DNA of 64,000 nucleotides. It comes from Psoroptes ovis (lineage: Eukaryota; Arthropoda; Arachnida; Sarcoptiformes; Psoroptidae). The notes under the pieces were generated by a model, which worked only from the letters and a program-made list of their open reading frames with translations, was not told the origin of the DNA and did not search any database. The stretch is from positions 1,178,001-1,242,000 of the forward strand of contig PQWQ01000016.1 of the NCBI GenBank assembly GCA_002943765.1, written 5' to 3'. The first letter of the stretch is position 1, and every line of letters starts with the position of its first letter. The position numbers and the translations under genes are program-made. Below are positions 23,955 through 36,318 of this stretch, piece by piece.

Positions 23955-26900
23955 TTATTTCTTATGTAAATAACCTTCACGCCATAATTCATAATTAAAA
24001 TCAGGCAATGTTATACAAGGTACTTTAGGATTATATGATGATAGCTCTTCGAATGGACTGATTTGTATTGTTTCGAGATTGGTTGTTTTACAAACAAAAT
24101 TTGCCAATGTTGCTTTCTTACGAATTTCTTGTAATTGAGCTAAATGGTGATTTTTAAAGTAATAATAATTCATTAATAATTAAACATTTGTGTATTCAAT
24201 CAAATTTTTCAATTACCTGGCGTAAATGAACCAATTTCGCCACCATGTTCAAAATAATGACGATCCCCATATTTCCAATGATAAAATTGTATACCAATCA
24301 AACAAGCAAATGTAGGTCCAACACGTGCACCTTTCAAATGATATTCCATAAGGCCAGCTACAAATGGATCTACATCACGATAATGTCTATTTTAAGGAAA
24401 AAAAATAATGAATTAATATAAGCAATTATAGATATAATTGAATTCAAGTGCATACCGATAAACTTTTCGTAATGATTTCACCTTTTTCGGTGGTATAAAT
24501 TTTTCTAAATCTTTCCATGAATGTACTTCATAACCGGTACAATATTGTAGTAGATAAACATAAGCTGGTATACCATGATCACGACCACGATTTACATTAA
24601 TTGAAAACAAATCAATAATTGATGGCCGTCGTGGATTAAAAAATAGAAAATCTTTAACATCAATAACACCATATGGATCTATGTTTTTAGCCGGTTCAGC
24701 TAATAAACCACGAATGATTGGTGTAATCTATATACAAATCGATAATTATTTAATTTGATTTTAATCATCGGTACAAAATAATTATTTCATTAAAAATATT
24801 TACACACCTGTCCTTTCCAAACTTCAATCATATTAAAGAAACGATCTTTCAACATGATCGTCGTTTTATGAATGTGATCATCATGTATTATTCGATATAA
24901 TGACCGGGCTTGACTATGACCAAAGCGCATAGCGCTGGTTCCAGCTTCTTGTATACTTGATGGATCAACATGTGGATTATATTTAGTGTAGCCATGTTTT
25001 CTTACTTCCAAATGAAAATATTTCATCAACCGTTTACCAAGTACAAGTGATATGTATTCGGAATAATGTATTTTAACAATTTCAGCAATTGTTAATCGTC
25101 TAAATGAGAAATTATTGAATATTATTGGTTTATTTCTTAATAATTATATTGATTGATAATTACCTTGCTTCTTGAAATAATTGTTCATCATTCCAATGAC
25201 CATTGACTAAATGTAGACCAGCTGCATGATGATTATGTCGTTTGATGATCAATGTTTGTAATGAAGCAATGAATGGATTTTGATTACCACGAATACCATC
25301 ACCAGTACGGAAACATCCAACATTCGGTTTATTCAGCGGTGGATTACATGGTGTTAAATCTAATGTATCACTATCTTGTCGACCACTGGCTGCTGATAAA
25401 CGTATTTCACCATTTTTAGCAAATTCAGTAATTAATTGTCCACCTAAATATGTCCGTAATGATTCAGAATTATTGATTAAATTGCCACCATAAACATGTG
25501 ATAAATCTAATAGCTGTGTGGCTGCATTCATTTGATTTCTAGGTCCTAAACTGCAAGTATTACATGCAATCGATCGTACGGTGTTCAAACAAATTTGATT
25601 AAACATTTCGGTCGCTTTGTTCGGGATGAAATTTGTTATTGGTAAACATTCTGGATGTGGTATCGGTACTTTGTTACCAGCTGGATCTAAAAACACTTTT
25701 TTCAAAGTCGGAGCCGGTGATGAATTTTTAGTGGCTGGATTGATCAATCGACAACAATCAATGGCTAAGCCTAAATTTTGAATAGTACGAAATGTATCAT
25801 GTGCAACAACTTGTCCCCATGCTTGATGTAATGCAGACAATGATGGATCATTCAAATCTAGATCAGGCATCAATAATTGTGTTACTAAACGTGGTGATGG
25901 TAATGGACGATTATCTACGCCTAAACGTATTTTATAAACACCATCAGCATAATCAGGTGGCAATAATCGACGATAACAATGAAATGATGAACCAAGATTT
26001 GTATTTAATAAATTATTACATTTTCCATCAATACGTCTATATGGTTCATCTGGATGACAATATGCTGTCAATGATACTGGTGATTGCATTTCACAATATT
26101 TTTGTTTTTTCCATGGATTTGGTGGTATTTTTATTTTTGGAAATTGTGTGGCCAATGTTTTATGTGATAAACATTTTCTAATTTTTAATCAAATCAAATA
26201 AATGAAATAAATAAAATTAAAAAGTTATTTTAAGACATTTTTCCTCACTCATTCATATAAAAATATCAATATGACAGAATTGATCATTGATCTATATTTA
26301 TATAAACACTTTTACATGCATTGATACAGGAAATTTGAAATTTAAAAAGCAACAGCCTCATAGCCTTTGTCAGATAACATCTTTGACCACAATAATCATA
26401 TGATTTAGCTGCTGCTGCTGCTGATACTGCTGCTACAAATTACTATTTATCAAGTTGTATGACCACATACACACAGTGATGAAATCTTGATAATTTTTTG
26501 TGTTTTTTTTTTAAAAATGAAAAATCAAACATTTTGATAAATCGTCATCAAACACAAATGAACTATGAGTCGAATTGTGCACGTTGAAAGTTTTTTTCAA
26601 CAGTTTTCTGGCAAAATTTCTTTGAAATCGGAGCAAATCATTAATATTTGTGCACAGAAACACATACATATATTTTTTGATATCAATAATTATTCAAATT
26701 TAACCCTTTCGAACAGGTACTGAATTGAATTGAAAATGAAATGAATCGAATTATCTTGTGAATACATAATTATCTTTCGATCAATTATACATAATTTTTG
26801 TTTTTGTTTTTGTTGTTTTTCGGGAAAATGCGGAAAATATTCAAACGATAATATCGATTATCGTCGTCGTAGTCGTCGCCGTCATCATAGTCTCTTTTGG

Positions 26901-29900
26901 CTTACTGTTTGTTATCAATTTTTGAATTTTATTAATTCAAAAATCGTTTCATTCGATTTTCAATTCGAATGCATATATATATATATATATAAATATTAAT
27001 AGGGTGTCCCATAAGTTTTTGTCGTTTTTCAAATGAAAAAAAAATATAAAAAAAACGACCAAAACTTATGGGACAACTCGATATATATTTGTATAATCAT
27101 TCATCAAATCAATTCAAATCAATTCAATTCAATTCATTCATACATTTATTCATTCATTAATCGAATTAAGCCTTAAGCCTTTGGAGCATTTGATTGGAAA
27201 CTATTTCCCGATTTTCGAACCCAGAAATTACGAAATTAAAATTAATTTGAAAAAAACGGGAGATAATCAAATAACAATTAACCAATATTTTCCAATATTT
27301 TCCAAAACAAAACAATCAAATTTCAATTTCAATCCTTTTGTTCCATCTCTATATATATTTTCAGATTTGAATAAACAAATAATAATCTGATTTTGATATT
27401 TCATCAAATCATTCATTCAATTCATTCATTCATTATTCAATTTAATATTCAATTTATTCTATTCAATCAAATAATAATAATGGAAAAAAAAAGGATTGAA
27501 TCGAATAGACAAAGATTGAAAAGGATTGAAAAGATTGAAAAGATGATAATAAATCAACAACAACAGTGAATCGATTCACAAAAGAAAATAAAAAATTGAA
27601 TCACATACAGAGCGATGAACTGTGTGTGTGTGTGTGGATTTGATCTGTGTGTGTGTATGTGGCAAGCAAAATATTGAATACATCTTCCTTGAATATTTTT
27701 TTTTCTACCTTAAACAAATCTGTTTTTTTTTCGTTGATTGATTGTCGATTGTCGATTGTTGATTGTTGATTTAATTTTCATTTCATTCATTGATTTGACC
27801 AGAGAACCATTGAATTGACCATTGAATTGGCCATATGAAAATGTATTTAGCCCGGAAAAATAAATAATAATAATAATTTAAACAAATCAAAAGATTTGTA
27901 TATTATGAGACTAATAAATAAATAAATAAATAAATGATAATAAAATACAGACTATTTTCACACACACACAGATATAAAATAGACCGATTACAGTGGCAAT
28001 CGAATGATGTATGTGCAAAAAGATGTTTCCTGCGTACAATCAGTGTGTTAGTGGGCAATCAGATGATTGAAAAATTTATCATCGAAATTATTTCTAAATG
28101 TTCTGAATCTTAATTAATAAAATTAAATCCTTTTTCTCTTCAGGTTTGATTATTAATTATTTTTTTTTCTAAGGTTTAAACTTCAGTTGTAGTTAAAGTA
28201 TGGCAATAAATATGAATATAAATGTTATTACATTGCCAGAAACAAAAGTTTTCCATGCGCATATATCGGATTAATTTCAATTTTTTTTTCTGGTTAAAAA
28301 TGCTCTAATCAACCAAATGATGATGATGATGATGATCAAAGAAATATATTTATTCATCTATTAATCGATCAATTTGGGCGAAATTTTTGTACTATTTTCT
28401 AATTCAAGAAATTTATATACGAAAATATTTCAATCAAATACACTCACTCGAATACACTAACAGTGAATATTACGGGATTAATGATGGCATAATTAATGAT
28501 GATAATATTAAATTATATTTCCACCATGGAAAACAAGTTATTTAACATTATTTTATTTTATTTTATTTTTGATCATTGATAATAATGGTCATACATATAA
28601 CACAAACAATATCATTGATATTTGAATTTTTCAATGCACTTATAGATGAATATGGCTGATAATAATCTTCATTATTATTATTCCTTGAACCTAGATTTTG
28701 TTAGTGCTTATTAAGAAAATTTTCAAAAATCCAAGTGCAAGTGTTTTTTGAACTTTGAGCACTGCGAGATGGACTTAAGCAATGGATGATGATGATGATG
28801 CTCATCAAGTGATGATGTTACGATCAGCTGCACAACAACAAACAAACAACACGATTTAGTAAATCATCTTAGTTTTCATTTTCAATTTTTTTTTTCTTTT
28901 GGCGATCATCATCATCATTTGAACAATTTGAGTTAAAAATATATTTTATGTTGTCCGAAAAGTTTTATGCCTATTTTCATGTAGCAACTTTTTGTACCAT
29001 TTAATCACTCATTCATTATTATTTATTTATTAGCCAAAGAAAACGTTTTATTTCTCGGAAAAAAAAACAAAAATAAAAATAAACTTATAAACTTGTAAAA
29101 ACTTATAAAGCTTGATTAATATATATTAAGGTTGTCCGAAAAGTTTTTGCCAATTTTTCTCATGATTTCCTTACGATAAAATCAGCAAAAACTTTTCGGA
29201 CAATCTAATATTCATGAATATTTATTATTAAAAAACAAGATGAAAAATATATTTATATTTTAAATCAAATCAAATCAATGCTGAGCAATTTGTGTGAAAT
29301 TGAAAATGTAAAAATGAGTAAATTTGGATCAATTTTTGTTTTTTTCAACCGAAAAAAAAACGAAAATTCACAAAAACCGTAACCCAAATTAATAATTTCT
29401 ACCATAAATTTCTACAAAATTTCTTTAAGAAAACATTTCTTTAAGAAAACATTAAGAAATAATCACCAAAAGAAAGAAAAAAGAAAAAAAATCATTGAAT
29501 GAATCTGAATAATTGTAATAATCGAAAAATAATGGAAAAAAATTAAAATTTTTTTCTGGTTTTTATGCGAAATGATTAATGATTTTCTTCGAAATAATAA
29601 TAATAATGACAATTGTAACAATTATTATCATTATTATTATTATCTGTGTATGTATCTTTGAGAAATTAAAAAAAAAAAATTTCCACAACAAAAAATATAA
29701 GATTGTCCCATAAGTTTTTGCCGTTTTTTAGATTTATTTTCATTTGAAAAAATGGCAAGAACTTATGGGACAACTTGATTACACATGGAAAAATTATTTT
29801 TTTTTTTTTTTTGTTATTTTGTATTTTTCCAAAATAATTTTCTTTTAATTTTTTGATATTTTAATATTTTTCATTCATTCATTCATTGAATTTTAAATAA

Positions 29901-31573
29901 TTGTGAATCGTACATTTGTGTAAAAATTGTGAACATTATGTTCATTCAACGGTTGTTTTTTGGCGTCACCATTTTTTTTTAATTTATCATTATTATTATT
30001 ATTATTGTTTGATTTGTATTTAAAATTTGGAAAAATTTGAAAATATATTCATTGAAACATGTGTGTTTTATTATTAAGAATAATAATAATAATGATAAAA
30101 GATATAACAAATATATTAAGCTTGTCCAAAAAGTTCTTGCCAATTTCATTCAATGATTTTAATGATTTTCTACGATATAACTGGCCAAAAAGACTTTTCG
30201 GACAAACCAAAAAAAAAAAAAAAAAAAAAATAGAAATTTGAATTTTTGAAAAAAAAATCATATACTTCATTAACAATCTAGGTTATAGTTTGGTGAGATA
30301 TTATTATTATTATTATTCATTTTTTTTAATAATAATAATAATAAATGTTGACCACATATAGACCAAATGTTGTTTTCCATAGAAAAAAAAAAGTAATACA
30401 TGTATACCCCATTCATCAAAGACGATATAATAATAATAATAATAATAATTGTTATCATGATTATATTATTATTATTATATTATATTGTATTACAATCATC
30501 GGTATACAACATGTATTAAATACAAATGTTTTTGTATTTCTTGGTATTTCTATGGTATTTCAATGGTCAATCTGATAAATAAATAAATGAATATTTTTGA
30601 ATATTTTAGACCCAAATATTGTAATAAACATGTACATATGTTATATACAATAATATATGGTATTTCAATTTCTTATTTTTCACACACACACACACAAATA
30701 ACAACATGATTTTATCATTATTTATTTATTCTCCACCGAAATGATGGGAATCTTTGAAAAATTTTTTTTTCATTCATTGAATTTTCTTATGATGATCATG
30801 ATGATGATGATGGAAAAATTCATGAAAATAGTTACGTTTGATTGATATATATATGGATATATGTCTTAATAATTATTTATTAAGATTCATTTGTGATTTA
30901 TTAATGATGATGATTATTATTATTAAGGAATATAATTTTTTACTTACTTGTTTCGTAATATTTTGGTAACAAATTCATTATATTTTGAATGTAATGATGC
31001 AACATAAACATATGCACTAAAATTTAAACCACGTGGATCAACGGCCAAATAATCTTGATTGGCACGTTCATAATCTTCAATTTTATAGCCGGCATGTTGA
31101 AATGCATAACTCATTTCATTTTCATCCACTTCAATATCATATTCATGGCCATATAATGATAAATGTTCTTCATGTACATGACAGCCATTATCATGTGCTT
31201 CGATTGATGGTCTTTTTAAATATTTTTTATATAATGATTGTAATTTTGGTGAATATTCGGCACGATAATCATAACCACCATAACCATTATCATATTCAGG
31301 TAATACACCAGGTGCTACAGCAAAAGATGTTTCATATGAACTATAGCCATGGGCTATTGGTTCAACATTATGTATTATTTCATATGGATGTACAACACCA
31401 CCACCACCACCACCACCATCAATATATGAAAATGAATGAGCAGTCGGTGCTGGATATAATGTGGCTATCGATGTATTGATAAATGATATTATTGTGGCAA
31501 TCATTAATATATTATTCATTGCCATTATTGAATTTGTCATTTTTATTTTCAAATATTCTGATAACTTTAACAT
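23955..31573 (-). CDS. Secreted animal heme peroxidase with N-terminal propeptide
   Basis: Catalytic exons on the minus strand are 26177-25164, 25099-24808, 24727-24456, 24386-24217 and 24139-23955. They encode a full peroxidase domain: CNNL, RLLPPDYADG, WGQVVAHD (distal His), GPRNQMN...DLSHVYG, a conserved Arg in GDGIRG, IIKRHNHHAAG (proximal His), NVNRGRDHG and DVDPFVAGL. The first of these exons starts mid-codon and has no Met or signal peptide. The exon 31573-30948 has a hydrophobic leader (NNILMIATIISFI), a Gly/Tyr/His-rich segment and a GTAAGT donor of exactly the phase needed. Joined, they give 852 residues across a 4.8 kb intron, a layout typical of secreted arthropod peroxidases with propeptides (chorion peroxidase/peroxinectin type). 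The join is inference; without it the upstream exon is an orphan secreted protein. The heme-ester Asp is Ala and the heme-ester Glu is Gln (see findings). Confidence 0.75.
26998..27084. mobile_element. Palindromic mariner-like MITE, copy 11 (type A)
   Basis: TAGGGTGTCCCATAAGTTTT on the left and AAAACTTATGGGACAACTCG on the right, with an ATGAAAAAAA loop. Confidence 0.85.
28944..28975. mobile_element. Half copy of the palindromic MITE, copy 12 (type B)
   Basis: Only a left arm is present: TGTTGTCCGAAAAGTTTT. No matching right arm follows within 100 bases. Confidence 0.65.
29125..29211. mobile_element. Palindromic mariner-like MITE, copy 13 (type B)
   Basis: AAGGTTGTCCGAAAAGTTTT on the left and AAAACTTTTCGGACAATCTA on the right, with the TTACGATAAAATC loop. 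Confidence 0.85.
29697..29780. mobile_element. Palindromic mariner-like MITE, copy 14 (type A)
   Basis: GATTGTCCCATAAGTTTTTG on the left and CAAGAACTTATGGGACAACT on the right. Confidence 0.85.
30115..30210. mobile_element. Palindromic mariner-like MITE, copy 15 (type B)
   Basis: CTTGTCCAAAAAGTTCTTGC on the left and AAAAGACTTTTCGGACAAAC on the right. The loop CTACGATATAACTGGC is preceded by a short duplicated ATGATTTTA. Confidence 0.8.
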
Positions 31574-32389
31574 TATTTTAGTTGATCAATTTTGATAAAA
31601 TTGAAATTATTGAAATTTAAATTTCACAAATGAAGCATATACAGAATTTCATTCGAGAACAGAATGTGTAAACAAACAACATCAGAAAACAAAAATCACA
31701 GTTATTCAAAAATGTCATTTGAATTTTTTTTTTTATTCGATCGAATATATATAAATAATATGGCAACACAATCATTTAAATTATGGATTCATGAAAATTT
31801 TGCATCATAACATATTTGATATTGATGAAGTAATCGAATATCACGACCCCACTATTTGGTTACACACACATGCACACACACACAATATTAATCCATGAAT
31901 TAAAATATTAATAAAACAAATTATAAGGAACAAAACACATAGGAAATATTTTCGATCGTTTCGAAACCGAACCCGAAATCGAAATAATCATTGAAATTTT
32001 GAAAATTTGAAAAAATGATTTTGGAAAAAAAAAAAATTTCGACTAGACATTTACAAAAAAAAAAAATACAAATTATAATGAGACAAAACGAAAACGAAAA
32101 GCAACAAACTGACTGACTAAGTATGTAAAGATAAAATTTTACTTTTTAAACCTTTTTCCATTTTTTAAAATTACAATTATTTTTTTTTTTTCGTATTGTA
32201 TTATATTTTGGCTGGGAAATGTTTCCGAAAAACTTTCGAAAAATTGTAAGAGAAATTTTCGTTTTTTTCTTTTCTTTTTTTTTCGTTCATTTAAATCAAT
32301 TTTCCTTCAAAGATATTTGTATAAACCATATGTAATATTTGTTATAAAATATCGTTAAATGTATACACTCTGAAGCAGCAGCAGCCATG

Positions 32390-32474
32390 TATTAGGTTGT
32401 CCAAAAAGTTTTTGCCGATTATATCGTAGAAAATAATTAGAAAATCGGCCAGGAACTTTTCGGACAGCTTAATA
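32390..32474. mobile_element. Palindromic mariner-like MITE, copy 16 (type B, inverted loop)
   Basis: TTAGGTTGTCCAAAAAGTTT on the left and GGAACTTTTCGGACAGCTTA on the right. The loop reads GATTATATCGTAG, reversed relative to copies 2, 3 and 13. Confidence 0.85.
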
Positions 32475-32909
32475 TTTAAATCGTTAAAGAGGCGCGAATA
32501 ATTCCCTCCTACTGATGCTGCTGCTGTTGTTGTTGTTTATTGTACCAGGTAAACTTAATATGAAATACACATATGAAATGAAATTGATAAACTGTTATGT
32601 TCATTTATTCATTTGATATACTTAAAAATACAAAAACAACAACAACAACATATGTACCTCTATGATGGTCAATACAAATAATAATATGGCTATACATTTA
32701 CCTTTCTTTTTCAATTAAATTTTTCTTATTCACCTAAGAAAATAGAAAAAAAAAATCTTTTTCTCCTAAAATTATTCATTTATTTATTATCAAACAATTT
32801 TTCCATATTTTTTTCAAAAAAAAAAATGCCCAAATTTCGCAAAACAAATTAGAAAGAGTTTGTAAAAAATGAAAAAATGAAAAAAAAAAATTATAACTTG
32901 TAATTTCAC

Positions 32910-33026
32910 GAGGTTTTTAAATTTTTAATTCATAGTTTTAAAGTTGAATTTCGTAATTTTGAATGTAATTTTCAATTGTATAATTATGAAATTGATATTT
33001 AAAACTACGAATTAAAACTTTAAACT
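32910..33026. repeat. AT-rich inverted repeat, family 2, copy 2
   Basis: TTAATTCATAGTTTTAAAGT on the left mirrors ACTACGAATTAAAACTTTAA on the right. It is homologous to the copies at 12844 and 41338. Confidence 0.65.
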
Positions 33027-33318
33027 TCTATTTAATAATAATAATAATATTATTATATGTTATAACATAACATTCATTCATTCATTCACTAAGCGAAGAG
33101 AAATGAAAAAATTGAAAAAAAGAAATTATTATTAAGAGTGAAAATACTAAATCAATGAATCAATGAGTGTATGTATGTGTAGATCAGAAGACGTTTATCA
33201 GAAGACATGAGAAACAGATTATTATTTATTTATTTCGATAAATAAATGTTTGGATATAATGGATAACATCGAACATACAAAAAAAAAAAAAAAAAAAAAA
33301 AAAATACCCGGCACGCAT

Positions 33319-33404
33319 ATTAGGTTGTCCCATAAGTTCTTGCCATTTTTCGAATGAAAAAAATTTGAAAAAAACAGCCAAAACTTATGGTACAACCCCT
33401 AATA
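33319..33404. mobile_element. Palindromic mariner-like MITE, copy 17 (type A)
   Basis: TTAGGTTGTCCCATAAGTTC on the left and CAAAACTTATGGTACAACCC on the right. Confidence 0.85.
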
Positions 33405-33589
33405 TATTTGATGCGTATTTGTATTTGTACTCAAAAAAATCAGAAAAGATATTACGCATAAACATAATCGGTCAATCTTATTGATTGATTGATTTATCAA
33501 TTGTTTTAAGAATTATAATTTTGGTTCATTTCTTATTTCCAAAAAAAAATTATTTATTATTCATTTGAAAAATCAATAAATATATATAT

Positions 33590-33676
33590 AATGGGTTGTC
33601 CGAAAATTTTTTGCCAATTTTCAAATGTTTTTTCAATCAGTAAATTCCGCCTAAAACTTAGAGGACAGCCTTATAT
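33590..33676. mobile_element. Palindromic mariner-like MITE, copy 18 (diverged)
   Basis: GGGTTGTCCGAAAATTTTTT on the left and AAAACTTAGAGGACAGCC on the right. The arms are less well matched than in other copies. Confidence 0.7.
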
Positions 33677-34733
33677 ATTTTCAAAATTGTACTAGAGTGA
33701 ATGTAAGAAAAAATCTGTTATCATTTCTGATTAATAAAAGCATATACTTTGTCTCCTACATAATTTTTTTTTTAATTTTTACAACAAAATAAAAACAATT
33801 ATCAAGATGATATAATAATTTTTCAATTTTTATTTATTTTTCGAAAAAGTTGAAATTTATTCATATGAAATGATTATATCATTTCATATATATGTGTGTC
33901 GATTTATCTATAACACACATGTGTTTATTTATGTGTTACATATATTTATTTATTCAAGATAAGGATATTTGCCAACGAAAAAAATTCAAAGGTATTTTTT
34001 CAATTTTTCTTTGAAACTTTCTTTGAAAAATTGAAAAATACCTCAGATTTTCCAAGGTATTTTAATCGTAACAATTATTTTAAACTTGATTTCAATTTTT
34101 ACAATAAGAAAATTCATGGAATTTATCAAAATGAAATTCATCGAAATCTAATAAATAGGATTCATTTGGGGATTATTGATGCTCTGGTTTATTTAGAGCT
34201 TTGCATTTGTGTATTTATGTATAACTATCAAACGACTGGTTATAACTTTCACAAATAATGATGACCACAAAATCGTTTAGAAATAGTCTTTAGAAATAAT
34301 ATTGGATACCCAAATTTATTATTTCGGTGTAATGAACAAGAATTAAGAAAATGAATTTGAAATTTGATCAAATTCAGATTCATTCATTCATTCATTCATA
34401 TTTCAAATACATATTTTTCAATTTCAATTTGATATCCAAAAAAATAAAAAAATTTTTTTTTTCCTTTCATCATAAATCAAATACAGGTTACCTGCAAGAA
34501 AAGTATAAAACAAATTATCAAAATTGAAATTGTAAGATAATTTCCTTAAAGAAATTATGTATAATTTCAAATTATGATTTGAAATATATTTTGAAATTAA
34601 TTTCGAAATATATTTTTTATTTTTTTTTTTTTTTTCAAAAATCAAAAAATATTATTTTAAAATTTATCAAATTAAAAATAATATAATTTGAATCAATTTA
34701 ATTCAATTTTAATTCAAATTATTCATAGATAAT

Positions 34734-34822
34734 TATCAAGGTGTCCCATAAGTTTTTGCCGTTTTTTAAAATTTTTTTTTTCAATTCAAAAAACGGCAAA
34801 AACTTATGGGACAACTTGATAC
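34734..34822. mobile_element. Palindromic mariner-like MITE, copy 19 (type A, long arms)
   Basis: GGTGTCCCATAAGTTTTTGC on the left and GCAAAAACTTATGGGACAAC on the right. Pairing extends inward through CCGTTTTTT. Confidence 0.88.
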
Positions 34823-35099
34823 ATTGTCATATAATAGAAAACGACGATTCACATTTATAAATTGTTTTTTTTCATCATTAAAATAATAAATAAATAAATA
34901 AAATGAACAATAAATTCAATTCAAAAATGGTTAATGTAGGACAGACACACACAGACAGAGGCATACATATTTGAAATTTCGGTTTCAAATATTTATCGAA
35001 ATTTCAAGCTTTTTGAATGTTCATTCAAATTCAAATCAATTTGAATTTGATAATTATTTTTGCCAGAAAAGAAATGAAAACCGCTTGAAGCCATTGAAA

Positions 35100-35183
35100 T
35101 ATTAGGTTGTCCCATAAGTTTTTGCCGTTTTTTAATTTTTTTTCCATCTGAAAATCGGCAATAACTTATGGGACAAGCTAATA
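35100..35183. mobile_element. Palindromic mariner-like MITE, copy 20 (type A)
   Basis: TTAGGTTGTCCCATAAGTTT on the left and AATAACTTATGGGACAAGCT on the right, TA-flanked. Confidence 0.88.
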
Positions 35184-35526
35184 TTTTGAATTTTTCAATT
35201 TTGATTGAAACACGTGTTGTTCAAATATTGTTCAAATTTCACATCAATGCATCCCGGGCAATATAAGACATAATTTCATTATTATGAAATATGTGAAATA
35301 TTCAGGAAAAAAAATGACAATTTTCAATTGAATCATTATGTTTTTTGAACGGAGAAAAATTTTCTAAATTTAATCAATGTAATTATAACCATTAATATTA
35401 ATAATAATAATAATAATGGTATAGCTTTACATTTTTTTTCTGGTAACATAATTATACATGTGGAAAAACGAAATAAATAAACGCTTCAACACATTCAAAC
35501 ATGTGTTTGTGTGGCTTGTTGTGTTG

Positions 35527-35612
35527 TGTTGGGTTGTCCGAAAAGTTTTTCGTTGGTTATATCGTGGAAAATGATTAGAAAATCAACAAGAACTTTTTGG
35601 ACAATCTAATAT
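35527..35612. mobile_element. Palindromic mariner-like MITE, copy 21 (type B, inverted loop)
   Basis: GGGTTGTCCGAAAAGTTTTT on the left and AAGAACTTTTTGGACAATCT on the right. The loop reads GGTTATATCGTGG, inverted. Confidence 0.85.
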
Positions 35613-35958
35613 ATGGCGAAAACCCGGCAGTGATTCAATTGAAAACATCAGAAAAAAAATCATCAATAATACACAACAACATATATTACACATCATATAT
35701 GTTTCATTTACTCTCTTGTGTAAGTGATGAAAAGCAGCAGCAGCAGCCGACTGATATAACAATTAATATATCTATAGTCCTATCATAACCATCAAAAAAA
35801 AAATTGTAAAAATTGTAAAAAAAAATTATTTTACATTTAATTATGATTAATTGAATTAATGAGTGAGAAATGTTGAACAAACAATGACAATGACAATTGA
35901 ATTGGTGTACAAATGTATATATTTTTTTTGAATATTAAAGGTATTAATTATTTTTCTC

Positions 35959-36044
35959 TACTAGGTTGTCCGTAAAGTTTTTGCCAATTTCTCAAATTAT
36001 TTTATACAATAAAACCGGCAAAAACTTTGCGGACAACCTAATAT
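35959..36044. mobile_element. Palindromic mariner-like MITE, copy 22 (type B variant)
   Basis: TAGGTTGTCCGTAAAGTTTT on the left and AAAACTTTGCGGACAACCTA on the right. Confidence 0.88.
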
Positions 36045-36228
36045 TTTTTTCAAAATTGAAATTTTCAACAAAATAATCAATGATTAATGAAATATTATTA
36101 TTGGATTGTTGTTGTTATCATTAATGATAATGATGATGATGATGATGAGCATTATTAAATGATGATGATGACAAAAAGAAGTAAATTTATTTTTTTTTGT
36201 TTGAAACATTTTGATTAATTATTTAAAA

Positions 36229-36318
36229 AATATTAAAGTTTGTCCGCAAAGTTTTTGCCAATTTTCTCATTATTCCCTACGATATAATCAGCAAAAACTT
36301 TTCGGACAACCTAATATG
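36229..36318. mobile_element. Palindromic mariner-like MITE, copy 23 (type B)
   Basis: AGTTTGTCCGCAAAGTTTTT on the left and AAAAACTTTTCGGACAACCT on the right, loop CTACGATATAATCAGC. Confidence 0.88.

Larger units (their letters stand above)
26178..30947 (-). other. Inferred first intron of the peroxidase gene
   Basis: No coding segment was recognised on either strand. It contains five palindromic MITE copies (26998, 28944, 29125, 29697, 30115), a (TA)n tract near 26972-26990 and long A/T runs. If the peroxidase join is wrong, this is ordinary intergenic sequence. Confidence 0.55.
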
